The translations under genes were made by a program, and so were the position numbers. From CAYJAD01 sp964371835 (lineage in GTDB: Bacteria > Desulfobacterota > Desulfovibrionia > Desulfovibrionales > Desulfovibrionaceae), in contig CAYJOP010000006.1 in the NCBI GenBank assembly GCA_964371835.1, forward strand, positions 1 to 54,358: a stretch of DNA of 54,358 nt, read 5' to 3'. Below the pieces are notes generated by a model. It saw only the letters and a program-made list of their open reading frames with translations, did not search any database and was not told the DNA's origin. Positions 43,149 to 52,407 of this stretch are shown in pieces (position 1 is the stretch's first letter; each line of letters starts with the position of its first letter).

Positions 43149-45440
43149 TTATTTTTGAAATTTACCCCTTTTTTTGATTAATGGTTTGTTAGCAGTAGAC
43201 TTTTTACCTCGCACAAGACCCAGCGTAATTTCTAGGCGACCAAGATTTACATCTATGAGCCTTGTGCCAATGGTTTGGCCCAATTTGTAACATTTGCCAT
43301 GCATAACCCCTGTAAGTTCCTGTCTTTCTGGGTCATACTCAAAAAAATCATCGCCAAGATCACGAATGCGTATCATACCTTCCACTGGCATTTCATTAAA
43401 TTCTACAAATATTCCAAAATCTGAAACTCCACAAATAATACCTTCAAAACCTTCGCCTATGCGATTTTGTAGTAACAATACTGCAAGGCGCTTTGCCATT
43501 TCGCGCTCAGCCTCAATGGCTGCACGCTCACAACGGTTAAGCTTATCCCCAAGTATAACCAGCTTTTGTGCGCTGGGTATGGCTACATCGTCAAGGCCAA
43601 GAGCAAACTTTAAGGCTCGATGTACAACCACATCTGCATAACGGCGAATGGGAGAGGTAAAGTGGCAATAATTGTCGGACGCAAGACCAAAGTGACCTAT
43701 ATTTTCAGGATAATACCTAGCTTGACTCATGGTGCGTAAGGTCAAACGACTGACCAAAAATTCTTGAGGGCTATTTTTTGCCACATGCAATATACCTTGC
43801 AAATTTTTTGCAGTTGGTTTTTTGGGTATATTTTCTGCTATTGGGGTAGTTTTGAGAGTTCTAAAAAGACCATCCAAATGGTTTGCGTCAGGCTCTGGGT
43901 GTATACGATAAAGAAATGGAGCATTTTTTTTAGTCAAAAACCGAGCCACAGCCTCATTGGCGGCTATCATAAATTCTTCAATAATTTGGTGAGCAAAATG
44001 AGTTTGTTTTTTTATAATATGAGTTACACGCCCATCTTCATCAAATTCATATTCAGGCTCTGGCATATGAAAATCAAGGCCACCTCTGTCCACACGGCAC
44101 CTTGCAAGCACTCTAGCTAAGCTTTCAGCTTGTATGAGCATGGGCAAAACTTGCTTGGCATTTTCTTCTTGTAAAAAATTTTGGCGTGCTTGCTCATCAT
44201 TATCCAGCACCAGCGCCTTTACCTCAGTATAGGTTAAACGTGCGGCGGAACGTATATAACCCTTGGCAAAACGACTTTTTTGCACATTACCACTTTCATC
44301 AAAATGCAATTCTGCTAGCATTACAAGACGAATTTCATGTGGTTTTAAACTACAAAGCCCATTGGATAAAATTTCAGGTAGCATGGGCTGTACGGAGCGT
44401 GGAAAATACCACGAATTGCCACGGGTTTGAGCCTCCTTATCAAGTGACGTGCGTGGGCGCACATAATGTGTCACGTCGGCAATACCAACTCGCAAACACC
44501 AACCATTATTTAATTTTTCAACATGGATGGCATCATCAAAATCTTTGGCAGTTTCACCGTCAATGGTTACAAAGTGTATGTGCGATAAATCCTCGCGCCC
44601 TTGCAAGTCACTTTCTTGCGGTGTTTGACTAAGGTTTTGTATTTCATGATAAACACTGGGAGGAAATTCCGCTGGAGCTTCGTGGTTAAGTTTTACCAAA
44701 TTTTCTTGCACGGCTATATCTTCTTCATGGCCAATGCAGGCAAGTGCCTCTGCTGTCCAAAGGTCTGAGGCTAGTTGTTCAAGTGGCTTTACTCTAAGTA
44801 GCTCTCCACGTTTGGGTATGGTTTTTAATTTACTGCTGTCTAAGCGCAAAAGTATTGGATAGCGTGGGTCTGCTGGTTTGCAGAGTATAAAATTTGCGCT
44901 ATGTTTTTCACCTTTTTCTTTGTGTAGCATGCGCACAGTTAGTTCTTTTGCTTGGCGCTCAATTACTTGAACTATGCGCCCTTCTGGTTTATCACCATCT
45001 CTTTTACCCCTTCTACCAGGAAGTAAGGCCACTTGCACTGTATCACCATGCCAAGCATCTCCTGCTTGAGATGGATGAATAAACACAGAAGATACCTTTA
45101 ATTTTTGGATTTTGTCGTCTATTGATGGCGGCATGTCCACATAGCCCACGCCTGAGCGTTGCACACTGTATTTACCTGTAAGAATACGCATTTGTGAACT
45201 TGAAACCCATTGTCCACCGTGCATGCGAAAAATTTTGCCTTGCTCTGCCAGCTGAAACAGTATGCCCTCAACAGTCTTTTTTTGCTTGCGCGCAACACCC
45301 AATATGCGCAATATTTGATCCATGCGCATGGGCTTATGCCCTGCATTTAATAAGTCTAGGATTATTTGAGCCGAAATTTCTTGGCTTTGATCAATTTTTT
45401 TTGACTTTTTGCCTATGTATTTTTTTTGCCTGTGACTCAT
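43149..45440 (-). CDS. rnr: ribonuclease R
   Basis: 3'-5' exoribonuclease for structured RNA, 763 aa. A winged-helix N-terminus (MRMDQILRILGVARKQKKTV) is followed by cold-shock domains, then the RNB catalytic domain with ETAKDFDDAIHVEK and TSPIRRYADVVVHRAL, then an S1 domain (FEGIICGVSDFGIFVEFNEM) and a basic tail. ATG 45440 is preferred, with AAGGG 5 bp before it; the longer frame to 45485 would run through the upstream gene's terminator hairpin. Convergent with the YkgJ gene, 13 bp apart. Confidence 0.95.
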   Translation of the reverse strand: MSHRQKKYIGKKSKKIDQSQEISAQIILDLLNAGHKPMRMDQILRILGVARKQKKTVEGILFQLAEQGKIFRMHGGQWVSSSQMRILTGKYSVQRSGVGYVDMPPSIDDKIQKLKVSSVFIHPSQAGDAWHGDTVQVALLPGRRGKRDGDKPEGRIVQVIERQAKELTVRMLHKEKGEKHSANFILCKPADPRYPILLRLDSSKLKTIPKRGELLRVKPLEQLASDLWTAEALACIGHEEDIAVQENLVKLNHEAPAEFPPSVYHEIQNLSQTPQESDLQGREDLSHIHFVTIDGETAKDFDDAIHVEKLNNGWCLRVGIADVTHYVRPRTSLDKEAQTRGNSWYFPRSVQPMLPEILSNGLCSLKPHEIRLVMLAELHFDESGNVQKSRFAKGYIRSAARLTYTEVKALVLDNDEQARQNFLQEENAKQVLPMLIQAESLARVLARCRVDRGGLDFHMPEPEYEFDEDGRVTHIIKKQTHFAHQIIEEFMIAANEAVARFLTKKNAPFLYRIHPEPDANHLDGLFRTLKTTPIAENIPKKPTAKNLQGILHVAKNSPQEFLVSRLTLRTMSQARYYPENIGHFGLASDNYCHFTSPIRRYADVVVHRALKFALGLDDVAIPSAQKLVILGDKLNRCERAAIEAEREMAKRLAVLLLQNRIGEGFEGIICGVSDFGIFVEFNEMPVEGMIRIRDLGDDFFEYDPERQELTGVMHGKCYKLGQTIGTRLIDVNLGRLEITLGLVRGKKSTANKPLIKKRGKFQK

Positions 45441-45454
45441 ATATACCCTTTGCT

Positions 45455-45499
45455 TATAAAAATAAGGCTTTTCCACTGCAAGCACAGTGGAAAAGCCTT
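45455..45499 (-). terminator. intrinsic terminator after the BI-1 family gene
   Basis: Arms 45464-45478 and 45485-45499 are perfectly complementary over 15 bp (AAGGCTTTTCCACTG on the plus strand), followed on the minus strand by ATTTTTATAA. It separates the BI-1 gene from rnr. Confidence 0.87.
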
Positions 45500-45525
45500 G
45501 TTATATTTAAAGTATTATTTCAGAA

Positions 45526-46227
45526 TTAATCTCTGCTACCGCCAAAAAAGCGTAACATCATAAGGAATAAGTTAATAAAATCAAGATAAAGAGTTAAGGC
45601 ACCAAGAATTACACCACGACGAACAGCTGTTCCGTCAGACAGTGGAGCATTTGCGCCAAATTCTTTTATTTTTTGAGTGTCATAGGCGGTTAAACCGGTG
45701 AAAATAAGTACACCCACAGCACTAATTACAAAGTCCATCATGGCGCTTTGTAAGAAAATGTTAACAACCATGGCTATGATTAGACCAAAAAGACCCATCA
45801 TCAAAAAACTGCCCATGCTTGTTAAATCGCGTTTAGTCACAAGGCCATATATACTCATAGCTAAAAATGTGCCGGCTGTAACCACAAAGGCATTTACAAT
45901 GGACCCCATAGGATACACAATAAAAATGCTTGATAATGTCACACCAGTAAGAGCAGAATATAATAAAAATAGGCCAGTTGCTGTAGCAGCAGACATACGT
46001 TGCACTGCAGAGGAAATACCAATAACAAGACCAAATTGAGCAATAATAAGGCCAATTAACACAAAGGAATTACCAAAAATAAGGTTGCGTGCAGCCTCAG
46101 AACCTGCAACAATCCAAGCCATAGCGGCAGTAGTGCCAAGGCCAATGGTCATCCATTGATATACCTGACGTAAAAATATTGAAGCAACACTGACACCTTG
46201 ACTGGCAACAGTACGACTAGTTTCCAT
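45526..46227 (-). CDS. Bax inhibitor-1 / YccA family membrane protein
   Basis: 233 aa, seven predicted transmembrane helices. The family signature is seen in VYQWMTIGLGTTAAMAW, LLYSALTGVTLSSIF, GLTAYDTQKIKEFG and the C-terminal LTLYLDFINLFLMMLRFFG. Members modulate calcium leak or membrane protease FtsH; role here unproven. Start ATG 46227 follows GGAGG by 5 bp; the TTG at 46239 overlaps that site and is rejected. Confidence 0.93.
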   Translation of the reverse strand: METSRTVASQGVSVASIFLRQVYQWMTIGLGTTAAMAWIVAGSEAARNLIFGNSFVLIGLIIAQFGLVIGISSAVQRMSAATATGLFLLYSALTGVTLSSIFIVYPMGSIVNAFVVTAGTFLAMSIYGLVTKRDLTSMGSFLMMGLFGLIIAMVVNIFLQSAMMDFVISAVGVLIFTGLTAYDTQKIKEFGANAPLSDGTAVRRGVILGALTLYLDFINLFLMMLRFFGGSRD

Positions 46228-46364
46228 TTCAACCTCCAAAATGCCGCAAAAAACGGCTAATTAGTTTCAGTTATTTATATAAGGCCATATGTAGCAAAAG
46301 GCAAGTGATTAAATATGTATTAACACTGGTGCATAGTTCATTGTGCGAAGGATTTTGAAACATT

Positions 46365-46418
46365 AATGTAAGTCAAAGCGTCCAAAAATCAACAGAACAC
46401 GCAATTTACTTGCGTTGT
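46365..46418 (-). repeat. inverted, diverged copy of the 8571-8617 hairpin block
   Basis: On the minus strand it reads TAAC, a self-complementary ACGCAA/TTGCGT stem, then GTTGATTTTTGGACGC and TTGACT. The 8571 block shows the same order with a GGCG/CGCC stem. The remaining 46240-46609 gap is AT-rich with no gene. Confidence 0.5.
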
Positions 46419-46543
46419 TAAGCGATGTTTTTTTATATTTTTCCATCACAAATGAATTTAAAAGCTATAATTTATTATGAAAATGTAAAACAAAACCAAA
46501 AAATAATTCGGGACCCTTGTATTGGACATTCACATGCTTCTTG

Positions 46544-46559
46544 TGGCACATAAAGTGCA
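46544..46559 (+). promoter_or_regulatory. possible sigma-54 promoter for the amidase
   Basis: TGGCACATAAAGTGCA has GG and GC separated by exactly 10 bases and 12-13 of 16 consensus positions (TGGCACG-N4-TTGCA). It lies 50 bp before the amidase start. A sigma-54 activator is encoded in the same window, but no link is shown. Confidence 0.4.
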
Positions 46560-46609
46560 TACAAATAATGCTTTTAAAATAAATTGACTATTAAAATACG
46601 GATAAAATT

Positions 46610-48397
46610 ATGCCAGCAAAACAAATCACAAAATCAAGCACTTGGAAAAGGCTTCTTCCAGCTTTGTCATTCATGGCTGCTTTAATTTTGCTCATGGTGA
46701 TTTTTTATGATGCAGAGGAAAAAAAGGTTGCAGCTCCACAAGAATCAACGGCAAAAGCTCGTTATCTTGTGGCAAAAAATGTTTTTGAAGAATTAAAAAA
46801 CAAAGATAATGTTAACCGCAAACAGTGGTATAGTTTAGCTGGAGAGTTTTACGACATCTATGAAGAATATGAAACTTGGCCCAACCGTCCTGCCGCATTG
46901 TTCCGTAGTGCGGCGGTTCTTGAAATTTTAGCCAAAGACTCTGATGATGAGGAAGATTACGCACTGGCTGTTAACTGCTATGTTAAGGTAGCCCATGAAT
47001 TTAGAAACAGCCGCCTTGCTGATGATGCTTTGCTACAAGCGGCCATATTACAGAGTAAAGAATTAAATGACAATGCTAAAGCACTGCAATTAATTAAGTA
47101 TATGAAAACATCCTTTCCAAAGGGCGACATGTACGGCGCAGCCATTGCCTTTGAAAAATCCATAAGCGCAGGACAAGATACGTCAAAAAAACGACTTTCA
47201 GCGCAGCAAGTGGCTTTAACCCAAGTCACATGGTCCACATTGGATAAGCATACAGTTCAAATAGTTATTTCACTAAATAAAAATACCACATGGCGTGTAA
47301 AAAAATCAAAATCTGGTCAGCAATTATTTGTAACCATGGACAATACCACTCTTGCCAGTGGCGTGCATGATGGTGCAAGGGTAAAAAATAGTGTGCTTAA
47401 AAAACTTGTCATTACCCAAGGTCATACAGGGGCCACTTCTCTCAAGTTAGATTTTGACAAGCTTTCAAATTATCATACAAAAATAGAAAAAAATCCCTTC
47501 AGAATAGTGCTTGTGGCCTCAACAAAACCTGTAATGAAAGAACCAAAAAATACAACTGTTATGGCAAATCCCGACAAGTCCAGTCCCGTACCTAAGCTTG
47601 CGCAAAAAAAAGTCAATAAACAACCAACAACTGAGACCTTGTCTAAGCGAGTAAACAAAGCCAACACAAATAATATGGCTTTGCAATTGGGTCTAAATGT
47701 AAATACAGTTTTTATTGACGTGGGCCATGGAGGATATGACCCAGGTGCTGTTGGCAATGGCATTATTGAGCGGGATGTGGTTCTTGATACGGCCTTGCAG
47801 CTTGGTAAAATTCTAAAAGCTAATGGTTTAAATGTTGTATATAGTCGAACTAGTGATAAGGCTATACCCTTAAGCACACGCCCTGAACATGCCAATAAAG
47901 TTACAGCAGATGTGTTTGTATCTATTCATGTAAATGCCAATAATGATAGCAGGATACATGGTTTTGAAACATATTTCTTAAATTTTGCAAAAAATGAACA
48001 AGCAGCACAAACTGCGGCTTTAGAAAATGCCACCAGTGACCGCAAACTTGGAGATATGCAAAATTTGCTAACCAAAGTTTTATTAAATGTGCGCACCACA
48101 GAATCAAGCGATCTAGCTGACGATGTACAAAGATTTACCATTTCAAAATTAAGAAAAAGTGGCTTTTCCACAAAGGACGGAGGAACACGCTCGGCACCTT
48201 TTCATGTTTTGATAGGAACAAATATGCCAGCAATCTTAGTGGAGCTTGGATATTGTAGCAATAGAAACGAGGCTAACAATCTAAAAAAATTAAGCTATCG
48301 AAAAATATTGGCAAGTGGTATTGCCAATGGTATTTTGGCATATAAAAATCGATTCAAAAAAGCTCAAGGACTACACTTTGCCTTGACGAACAAGTAA
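46610..48397 (+). CDS. N-acetylmuramoyl-L-alanine amidase (AmiC type)
   Basis: 595 aa periplasmic cell-wall hydrolase that cuts septal peptidoglycan. One N-terminal membrane anchor (about residues 15-33) is followed by a helical TPR-like region (about 45-190). An AMIN-like domain comes next (about 205-305), then a Lys/Pro/Thr linker. The Amidase_3 catalytic domain spans about 365-585. Zinc ligands are visible in DVGHGGYDPGA, GIIERD and SIHVNA, with the catalytic Glu in LVELGYCSN. The loop between them likely holds the autoinhibitory helix. skp follows 69 bp later. Confidence 0.92.
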   Translation: MPAKQITKSSTWKRLLPALSFMAALILLMVIFYDAEEKKVAAPQESTAKARYLVAKNVFEELKNKDNVNRKQWYSLAGEFYDIYEEYETWPNRPAALFRSAAVLEILAKDSDDEEDYALAVNCYVKVAHEFRNSRLADDALLQAAILQSKELNDNAKALQLIKYMKTSFPKGDMYGAAIAFEKSISAGQDTSKKRLSAQQVALTQVTWSTLDKHTVQIVISLNKNTTWRVKKSKSGQQLFVTMDNTTLASGVHDGARVKNSVLKKLVITQGHTGATSLKLDFDKLSNYHTKIEKNPFRIVLVASTKPVMKEPKNTTVMANPDKSSPVPKLAQKKVNKQPTTETLSKRVNKANTNNMALQLGLNVNTVFIDVGHGGYDPGAVGNGIIERDVVLDTALQLGKILKANGLNVVYSRTSDKAIPLSTRPEHANKVTADVFVSIHVNANNDSRIHGFETYFLNFAKNEQAAQTAALENATSDRKLGDMQNLLTKVLLNVRTTESSDLADDVQRFTISKLRKSGFSTKDGGTRSAPFHVLIGTNMPAILVELGYCSNRNEANNLKKLSYRKILASGIANGILAYKNRFKKAQGLHFALTNK

Positions 48398-48466
48398 TAT
48401 TGTGCTATGAGGTAAGGGTTATTTTATGATTTTCATTTTATAACGTACCCACTAAGGAGATTTTAT

Positions 48467-48979
48467 ATGCGTAAGGTTTTAGGATTAGCTCTTTTAGCTT
48501 TTTTTATGATGACAAGTTTTGCATTTGCTGAGGTTAAAATTGGCGTTGTTGATATGCAAGAAATAGCAACTAACAGCGACCCAGCCAAGGACGCCAAAAA
48601 GAAAATGGAATCCAAATACGGCAATGAGAAAAAACAAATTGAAAAACAAGGTAAAGACCTTCAAAAGAAGGCTGAAGCACTAAAAAATAATAATAGCGAA
48701 GAAAAACAAGTGGAGTTCATCCGCTTGCGCCGCGAGTTTGAAGAAAAAACACGCGCTTTTTCTCGCAAGGTAGAACAAGATGAAATCAAAATTCGTCAAG
48801 ATATGGTAACTCTTGTTTTCCGTGCTACCTATGAAGTTTCAAAGCGCAAAGGTTTTGACTTTGTAGTTGATGTAACCGCTGGGGGCGTACTTTATGCTCA
48901 GCAAAGCATGGATTTAACAAAGGATGTTCTTGCAGAAGTTAACAAACTTTGGAAATCTGGCGATTACAAGAAAAAATAA
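48467..48979 (+). CDS. skp: OmpH/Skp family periplasmic chaperone
   Basis: 170 aa. A signal peptide (MRKVLGLALLAFFMMTSFAFA) then EVKIGVVDMQEI, the family start. A long basic/acidic coiled coil follows (about 45-120), forming the tentacles, and the C-terminus is a strand-rich trimer base (GFDFVVDVTAGGVLYA). It holds unfolded outer-membrane proteins for the BAM complex. AGGAG precedes the ATG. It precedes fabZ, as in many envelope operons, although lpxD is missing between them. Confidence 0.92.
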   Translation: MRKVLGLALLAFFMMTSFAFAEVKIGVVDMQEIATNSDPAKDAKKKMESKYGNEKKQIEKQGKDLQKKAEALKNNNSEEKQVEFIRLRREFEEKTRAFSRKVEQDEIKIRQDMVTLVFRATYEVSKRKGFDFVVDVTAGGVLYAQQSMDLTKDVLAEVNKLWKSGDYKKK

Positions 48980-49006
48980 TTAGCTGTTATTAATAAAATT
49001 AACTTG

Positions 49007-49036
49007 TCCCCGATTCCCTTCATGGGGAATTGGGGA
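49007..49036 (+). terminator. GC hairpin between skp and fabZ
   Basis: TCCCCGATTCCC pairs with GGGGAATTGGGGA with one mismatch, followed by TTCTTAAC; a weak T-tract. May partly terminate or protect the skp mRNA rather than fully separate the genes. Confidence 0.5.
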
Positions 49037-49082
49037 TTCTTAACATTTATAATAAGTTTTGTTTTTGCTTTAGGAGATTAGC

Positions 49083-49535
49083 ATGAGTCAGGATTTGGCG
49101 TCCACAATGGACATTGACAAAATATGTTCCATCTTACCACACCGTTACCCATTTTTATTGGTAGACAGAGTTTTGGAGTGCGTTCCAAAATCTCACATAA
49201 AAGCATACAAAAATGTAACTTTTAATGAGCCATTTTTTCAAGGACATTTTCCTGGTCTGCCTATTATGCCAGGCGTTTTGATTTTAGAAGCACTAGCTCA
49301 AGCCGCTTGCATACTTGGCCTTGCTGAATTGGGTTTTCCTGATGATAAACTATTGCTATTTGCTGGCATTGAAAAAGTTAAATACCGCAGACAAGTTAGA
49401 CCAGGGGACAGGCTTGATTTTGAGTGCATAAATCCACGTTGGCGCATGCAACTTTGCAAAATTGAAGTCCGCGCATATGTTGACGGACAATTGGCGGCTG
49501 AAGGTGTAATTACTGCGGCTTTAAGCAATAAGTAG
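49083..49535 (+). CDS. fabZ: 3-hydroxyacyl-ACP dehydratase
   Basis: Fatty-acid synthesis dehydratase, 150 aa, hot-dog fold. HRYPFLLVDRVLE contains the catalytic His, and GHFPGLPIMPGVLILEALAQA the central helix with the active-site Glu. AGGAG precedes the ATG. It is followed 5 bp later by the heptose kinase gene, so fatty acid supply and LPS core synthesis are cotranscribed. Confidence 0.96.
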   Translation: MSQDLASTMDIDKICSILPHRYPFLLVDRVLECVPKSHIKAYKNVTFNEPFFQGHFPGLPIMPGVLILEALAQAACILGLAELGFPDDKLLLFAGIEKVKYRRQVRPGDRLDFECINPRWRMQLCKIEVRAYVDGQLAAEGVITAALSNK

Positions 49536-49540
49536 AAGTC

Positions 49541-50566
49541 ATGCATAACTCCCCACTAGATAAAGCGCACTTATGTAAAAGTGTACTGGCCCTTAGGGAT
49601 AAAAAAGTTCTTATATTGGGCGATGTTATGCTTGATGTATACTTACAAGGCGATGCAGCGCGCATTTCGCCAGAGGCCCCAGTGCCTGTGGTTTGTATTG
49701 GTACAGAAAAGAAAATGCTTGGAGGTGCTGCCAACGTTGCCCGAAATATTAGTAGCATTGGTGGTATACCTACTCTTGTGAGCGTGTGTGGCAATGGTAG
49801 CGATGGTCAAATGCTTACGCAATTACTTGATGCTGAGTCCATTAATAACTACATCTTAAAAAGTGCTGACAGAAAAACCATAGTCAAAACACGCATTATG
49901 GCCCAAAACCAGCAAATGCTACGCTTTGACAAAGAAGATTGCACCAAACTAACCGCTGCTGAATTTGCATTTATTAGCAATACTTTACAAGATATTATAC
50001 CAGATTATGATGTTTTAGTTTTGTCAGATTATGCCAAAGGCCTTATCAATATTAATGTGCGTGAAAATATTTTTTCTATCATTAACTCCATGCGCAAGCC
50101 TCTAGAAATATTAATAGATCCAAAACCTAGCAATGCTGTTTGTTATACCAATAGCTCGCTTATGACTCCCAATAGGAAGGAAGCAGCTGAAATGGGGCAT
50201 ATTGAGTTAACTAGCCGTGAAAATATAATTCTTGCTGGCAAACGCATTATGGATGCCTACATGTGCAAAGAGCTGTTAATCACCCTTGGATCTGATGGCA
50301 TGGTTTTATTTACAGATGATGGCTCTGTTTGGAATATTGCACCTCATGTGAAAGCTGTTTTTGATGTGACTGGCGCAGGTGATACTGTTATTTCAACCCT
50401 TGCCCTTGGGCGTGCGGCTGGACTTGATTTGCTAACCTGTTGTGTTCTTGCAACATATACTGCTGGGCTAGTGCTTGAGCATGTGGGCGTTGCTTGCGTA
50501 GAAGCCGATGATGTTATGCAAGTAATACAAAAAAGTGACATGCCCACTTGCACACAGTGGAGCTAA
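49541..50566 (+). CDS. rfaE1: D-glycero-beta-D-manno-heptose-7-phosphate kinase
   Basis: 341 aa PfkB-family kinase; makes heptose-1,7-bisphosphate for the LPS inner core. VLILGDVMLDVYLQGDAARI and PEAPVPVV are the HldE/RfaE N-terminal motifs, GGAANVARN the sugar loop, and DVTGAGDTVISTLALG the catalytic base and anion hole. The cytidylyltransferase domain of fused HldE is absent, so that activity must come from a separate gene. Confidence 0.93.
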   Translation: MHNSPLDKAHLCKSVLALRDKKVLILGDVMLDVYLQGDAARISPEAPVPVVCIGTEKKMLGGAANVARNISSIGGIPTLVSVCGNGSDGQMLTQLLDAESINNYILKSADRKTIVKTRIMAQNQQMLRFDKEDCTKLTAAEFAFISNTLQDIIPDYDVLVLSDYAKGLININVRENIFSIINSMRKPLEILIDPKPSNAVCYTNSSLMTPNRKEAAEMGHIELTSRENIILAGKRIMDAYMCKELLITLGSDGMVLFTDDGSVWNIAPHVKAVFDVTGAGDTVISTLALGRAAGLDLLTCCVLATYTAGLVLEHVGVACVEADDVMQVIQKSDMPTCTQWS

Positions 50567-50568
50567 AT

Positions 50569-51813
50569 ATGCCTGAGCAAAAAACTTCTACTAATAATAC
50601 TGATTTAACAAATAATTCTTCTGAAAAAAAATCCACCCGATCAAGGGTTGCCACATCAAAAAAACTTACATCATCAAAAAAAGCAATCCATCCACCCAAG
50701 CTTGAACCAGCAAAAAAAGTAGCCTTGGTTCATTTTTGGCTTGTGGGCATGCGTGGTGGCGAAAAGGTTTTAGAATCCCTTTGCCGCATGTATCCACAAG
50801 CAGATATATTTACACATGTACTTGATAAAGCAGCACTTTCTCCACTTTTGCAAAGTCATAATATTTACACAACCTTTATTCAAAAATTGCCGTACTCCAA
50901 AAAACTTTATCAAAAATATTTACCACTTATGCCGCTGGCTTTGGAACAATTAAATCTTAGCGACTATGACCTTGTAATTTCTAGTGAATCTGGCCCAGCC
51001 AAGGGTGTTTTGACTCACAGCAACAGCACTCATGTTTGTTATTGCCATACACCCATGCGCTATCTATGGGATTTATATCATGAATATTTAACCAATGCAT
51101 CTTGGCCTGTGCGCATGGGAATGCGTGTTTGCTTCCCCCGTTTGCGCACTTGGGATGTGCTTTCAGCCATGCGTGTGGACCATTTTGTTGCCAATTCTAA
51201 AACAGTTGCCAAAAGAATTAATAAAACTTGGAAGCGTGAAGCAAGTGTTGTTCATCCACCTGTAATTATGGATGATTATATGCTTTCCACTGCGCCAAGA
51301 GAAGATTTTTACCTCTGTGTTGGGCAGCTTGTTAACTATAAGAGGGTGGATTTAGCAATTCAAGCTTGCACTCGCCTTGGTCGTCGCCTTTTGGTAGTTG
51401 GCGAGGGAGAGGAGAGCAAAAAATGGCAAGCCATGGCAGGGCCCACTGTGGATTTTTTGGGCCGCATACCAACATCCGACATTATAAATCTTTATGGCAA
51501 ATGTAAGGCCCTATTATTTCCTGGTGAGGAAGATTTTGGCCTCGTGCCAGTTGAAGCCATGGCAACTGGAGCACCAGTAATAGCTTTTGGCAAGGGCGGA
51601 GCAACAGAAACGGTTGTTAGCGAAGAAACGGGCATATTTTTCCATGAACAAAGTGTCGATGCCCTATGCGAAGCAATTTCTTACTTTGAGTCCAAGCAAT
51701 CGCAATTTGATGCAAAAAATATTCGCCAGCTTGTTTTACATTTTGAAGAAGCAAATTTTAGAGAAAAAATGTTTGCTGAAATTGAGCGTGCCAGACTTAA
51801 CAATTTAAAATAG
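50569..51813 (+). CDS. GT4 family glycosyltransferase (WbaZ-like)
   Basis: 414 aa GT-B enzyme, likely adding mannose or a similar sugar in LPS or O-antigen. A Lys/Ser/Thr-rich N-terminal extension of about 45 residues precedes KVALVHFWLVGMRGGEKVLE. Core motifs HVCYCHTPMRYLWDLYHEYL, LCVGQLVNYKRVDLAI and FPGEEDFGLVPVEAMATGAPVIA match the WbaZ-type mannosyltransferases. ATG 50569 has GGAG 6 bp before it; a TTG at 50548 lies inside the previous gene and is rejected. Ends at a strong terminator. Confidence 0.9.
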   Translation: MPEQKTSTNNTDLTNNSSEKKSTRSRVATSKKLTSSKKAIHPPKLEPAKKVALVHFWLVGMRGGEKVLESLCRMYPQADIFTHVLDKAALSPLLQSHNIYTTFIQKLPYSKKLYQKYLPLMPLALEQLNLSDYDLVISSESGPAKGVLTHSNSTHVCYCHTPMRYLWDLYHEYLTNASWPVRMGMRVCFPRLRTWDVLSAMRVDHFVANSKTVAKRINKTWKREASVVHPPVIMDDYMLSTAPREDFYLCVGQLVNYKRVDLAIQACTRLGRRLLVVGEGEESKKWQAMAGPTVDFLGRIPTSDIINLYGKCKALLFPGEEDFGLVPVEAMATGAPVIAFGKGGATETVVSEETGIFFHEQSVDALCEAISYFESKQSQFDAKNIRQLVLHFEEANFREKMFAEIERARLNNLK

Positions 51814-51836
51814 TTTATAAAATAGATATGGATTGT

Positions 51837-51875
51837 TTTTAAGGGGAATGTGATTTTCATCCATTCCCCTTAAAA
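51837..51875. terminator. bidirectional intrinsic terminator
   Basis: TTTTAAGGGGAATG (51837-51850) pairs perfectly with CATTCCCCTTAAAA (51862-51875). It serves the glycosyltransferase gene and the convergent small gene. Confidence 0.9.
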
Positions 51876-51906
51876 TTTGTCTATGCTGCAAAAGCTTAAA
51901 AACCGT

Positions 51907-52182
51907 TTAGGCAAGCAAGGCTGCAACTCGTGCCGCATCAAGCCCACTATGTGCATACATTGCAGAATATGGATCACTAGCAATGGAATCGGTAGTAGCA
52001 TTAAGCACGCTGTCCACATCCTCATCTTTTAATAAGGTTGCTCGGTGAACATTGTTATTAACTTGTACACTATCTTCCCTACCCTGCGCTGCTTGCTGTG
52101 TTGAGGTGATGTTGTTTTGGTTTGAGATTACTTCCCAAGTTGTAGTTGAAGCACTTAGTGAATTACTGGCTAATAAATCCAT
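51907..52182 (-). CDS. 91-aa small protein, unknown
   Basis: Starts MDLLASNSLSASTTTWEV with AGGAG 6 bp upstream, which supports a real gene. Composition is rich in Ser/Thr/Asn/Asp, and the C-terminus is AMYAHSGLDAARVAALLA. No cysteine, membrane helix or classic signal peptide. No family recognised. It faces the glycosyltransferase across a shared terminator. Confidence 0.7.
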   Translation of the reverse strand: MDLLASNSLSASTTTWEVISNQNNITSTQQAAQGREDSVQVNNNVHRATLLKDEDVDSVLNATTDSIASDPYSAMYAHSGLDAARVAALLA

Positions 52183-52407
52183 AATAAACTCCTGACGGGT
52201 ATTAAATTGTTATATTTATAGTTTAAGCAGTTAAAATGTTAATTGTCAAAAATGCATCATAAATAAGCATCAGTTACTGAATTTATGCAAATCATATGCC
52301 AAGAAAAAAATTCCCACACACAAATTTAGAACAAATTTTACTCTTTTACCCTTGACGATGGCGTAAGAAATTTTATTTATAAGCAAGGTTTTAATCTTGG
52401 AGGAAAC
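52183..52407. other. divergent intergenic region before htpG
   Basis: 225 bp, AT-rich, with no coding potential. It must hold both the htpG promoter and the small-gene promoter. No CIRCE inverted repeat (TTAGCACTC-N9-GAGTGCTAA) is visible, so HrcA control of htpG is unlikely. Confidence 0.4.
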
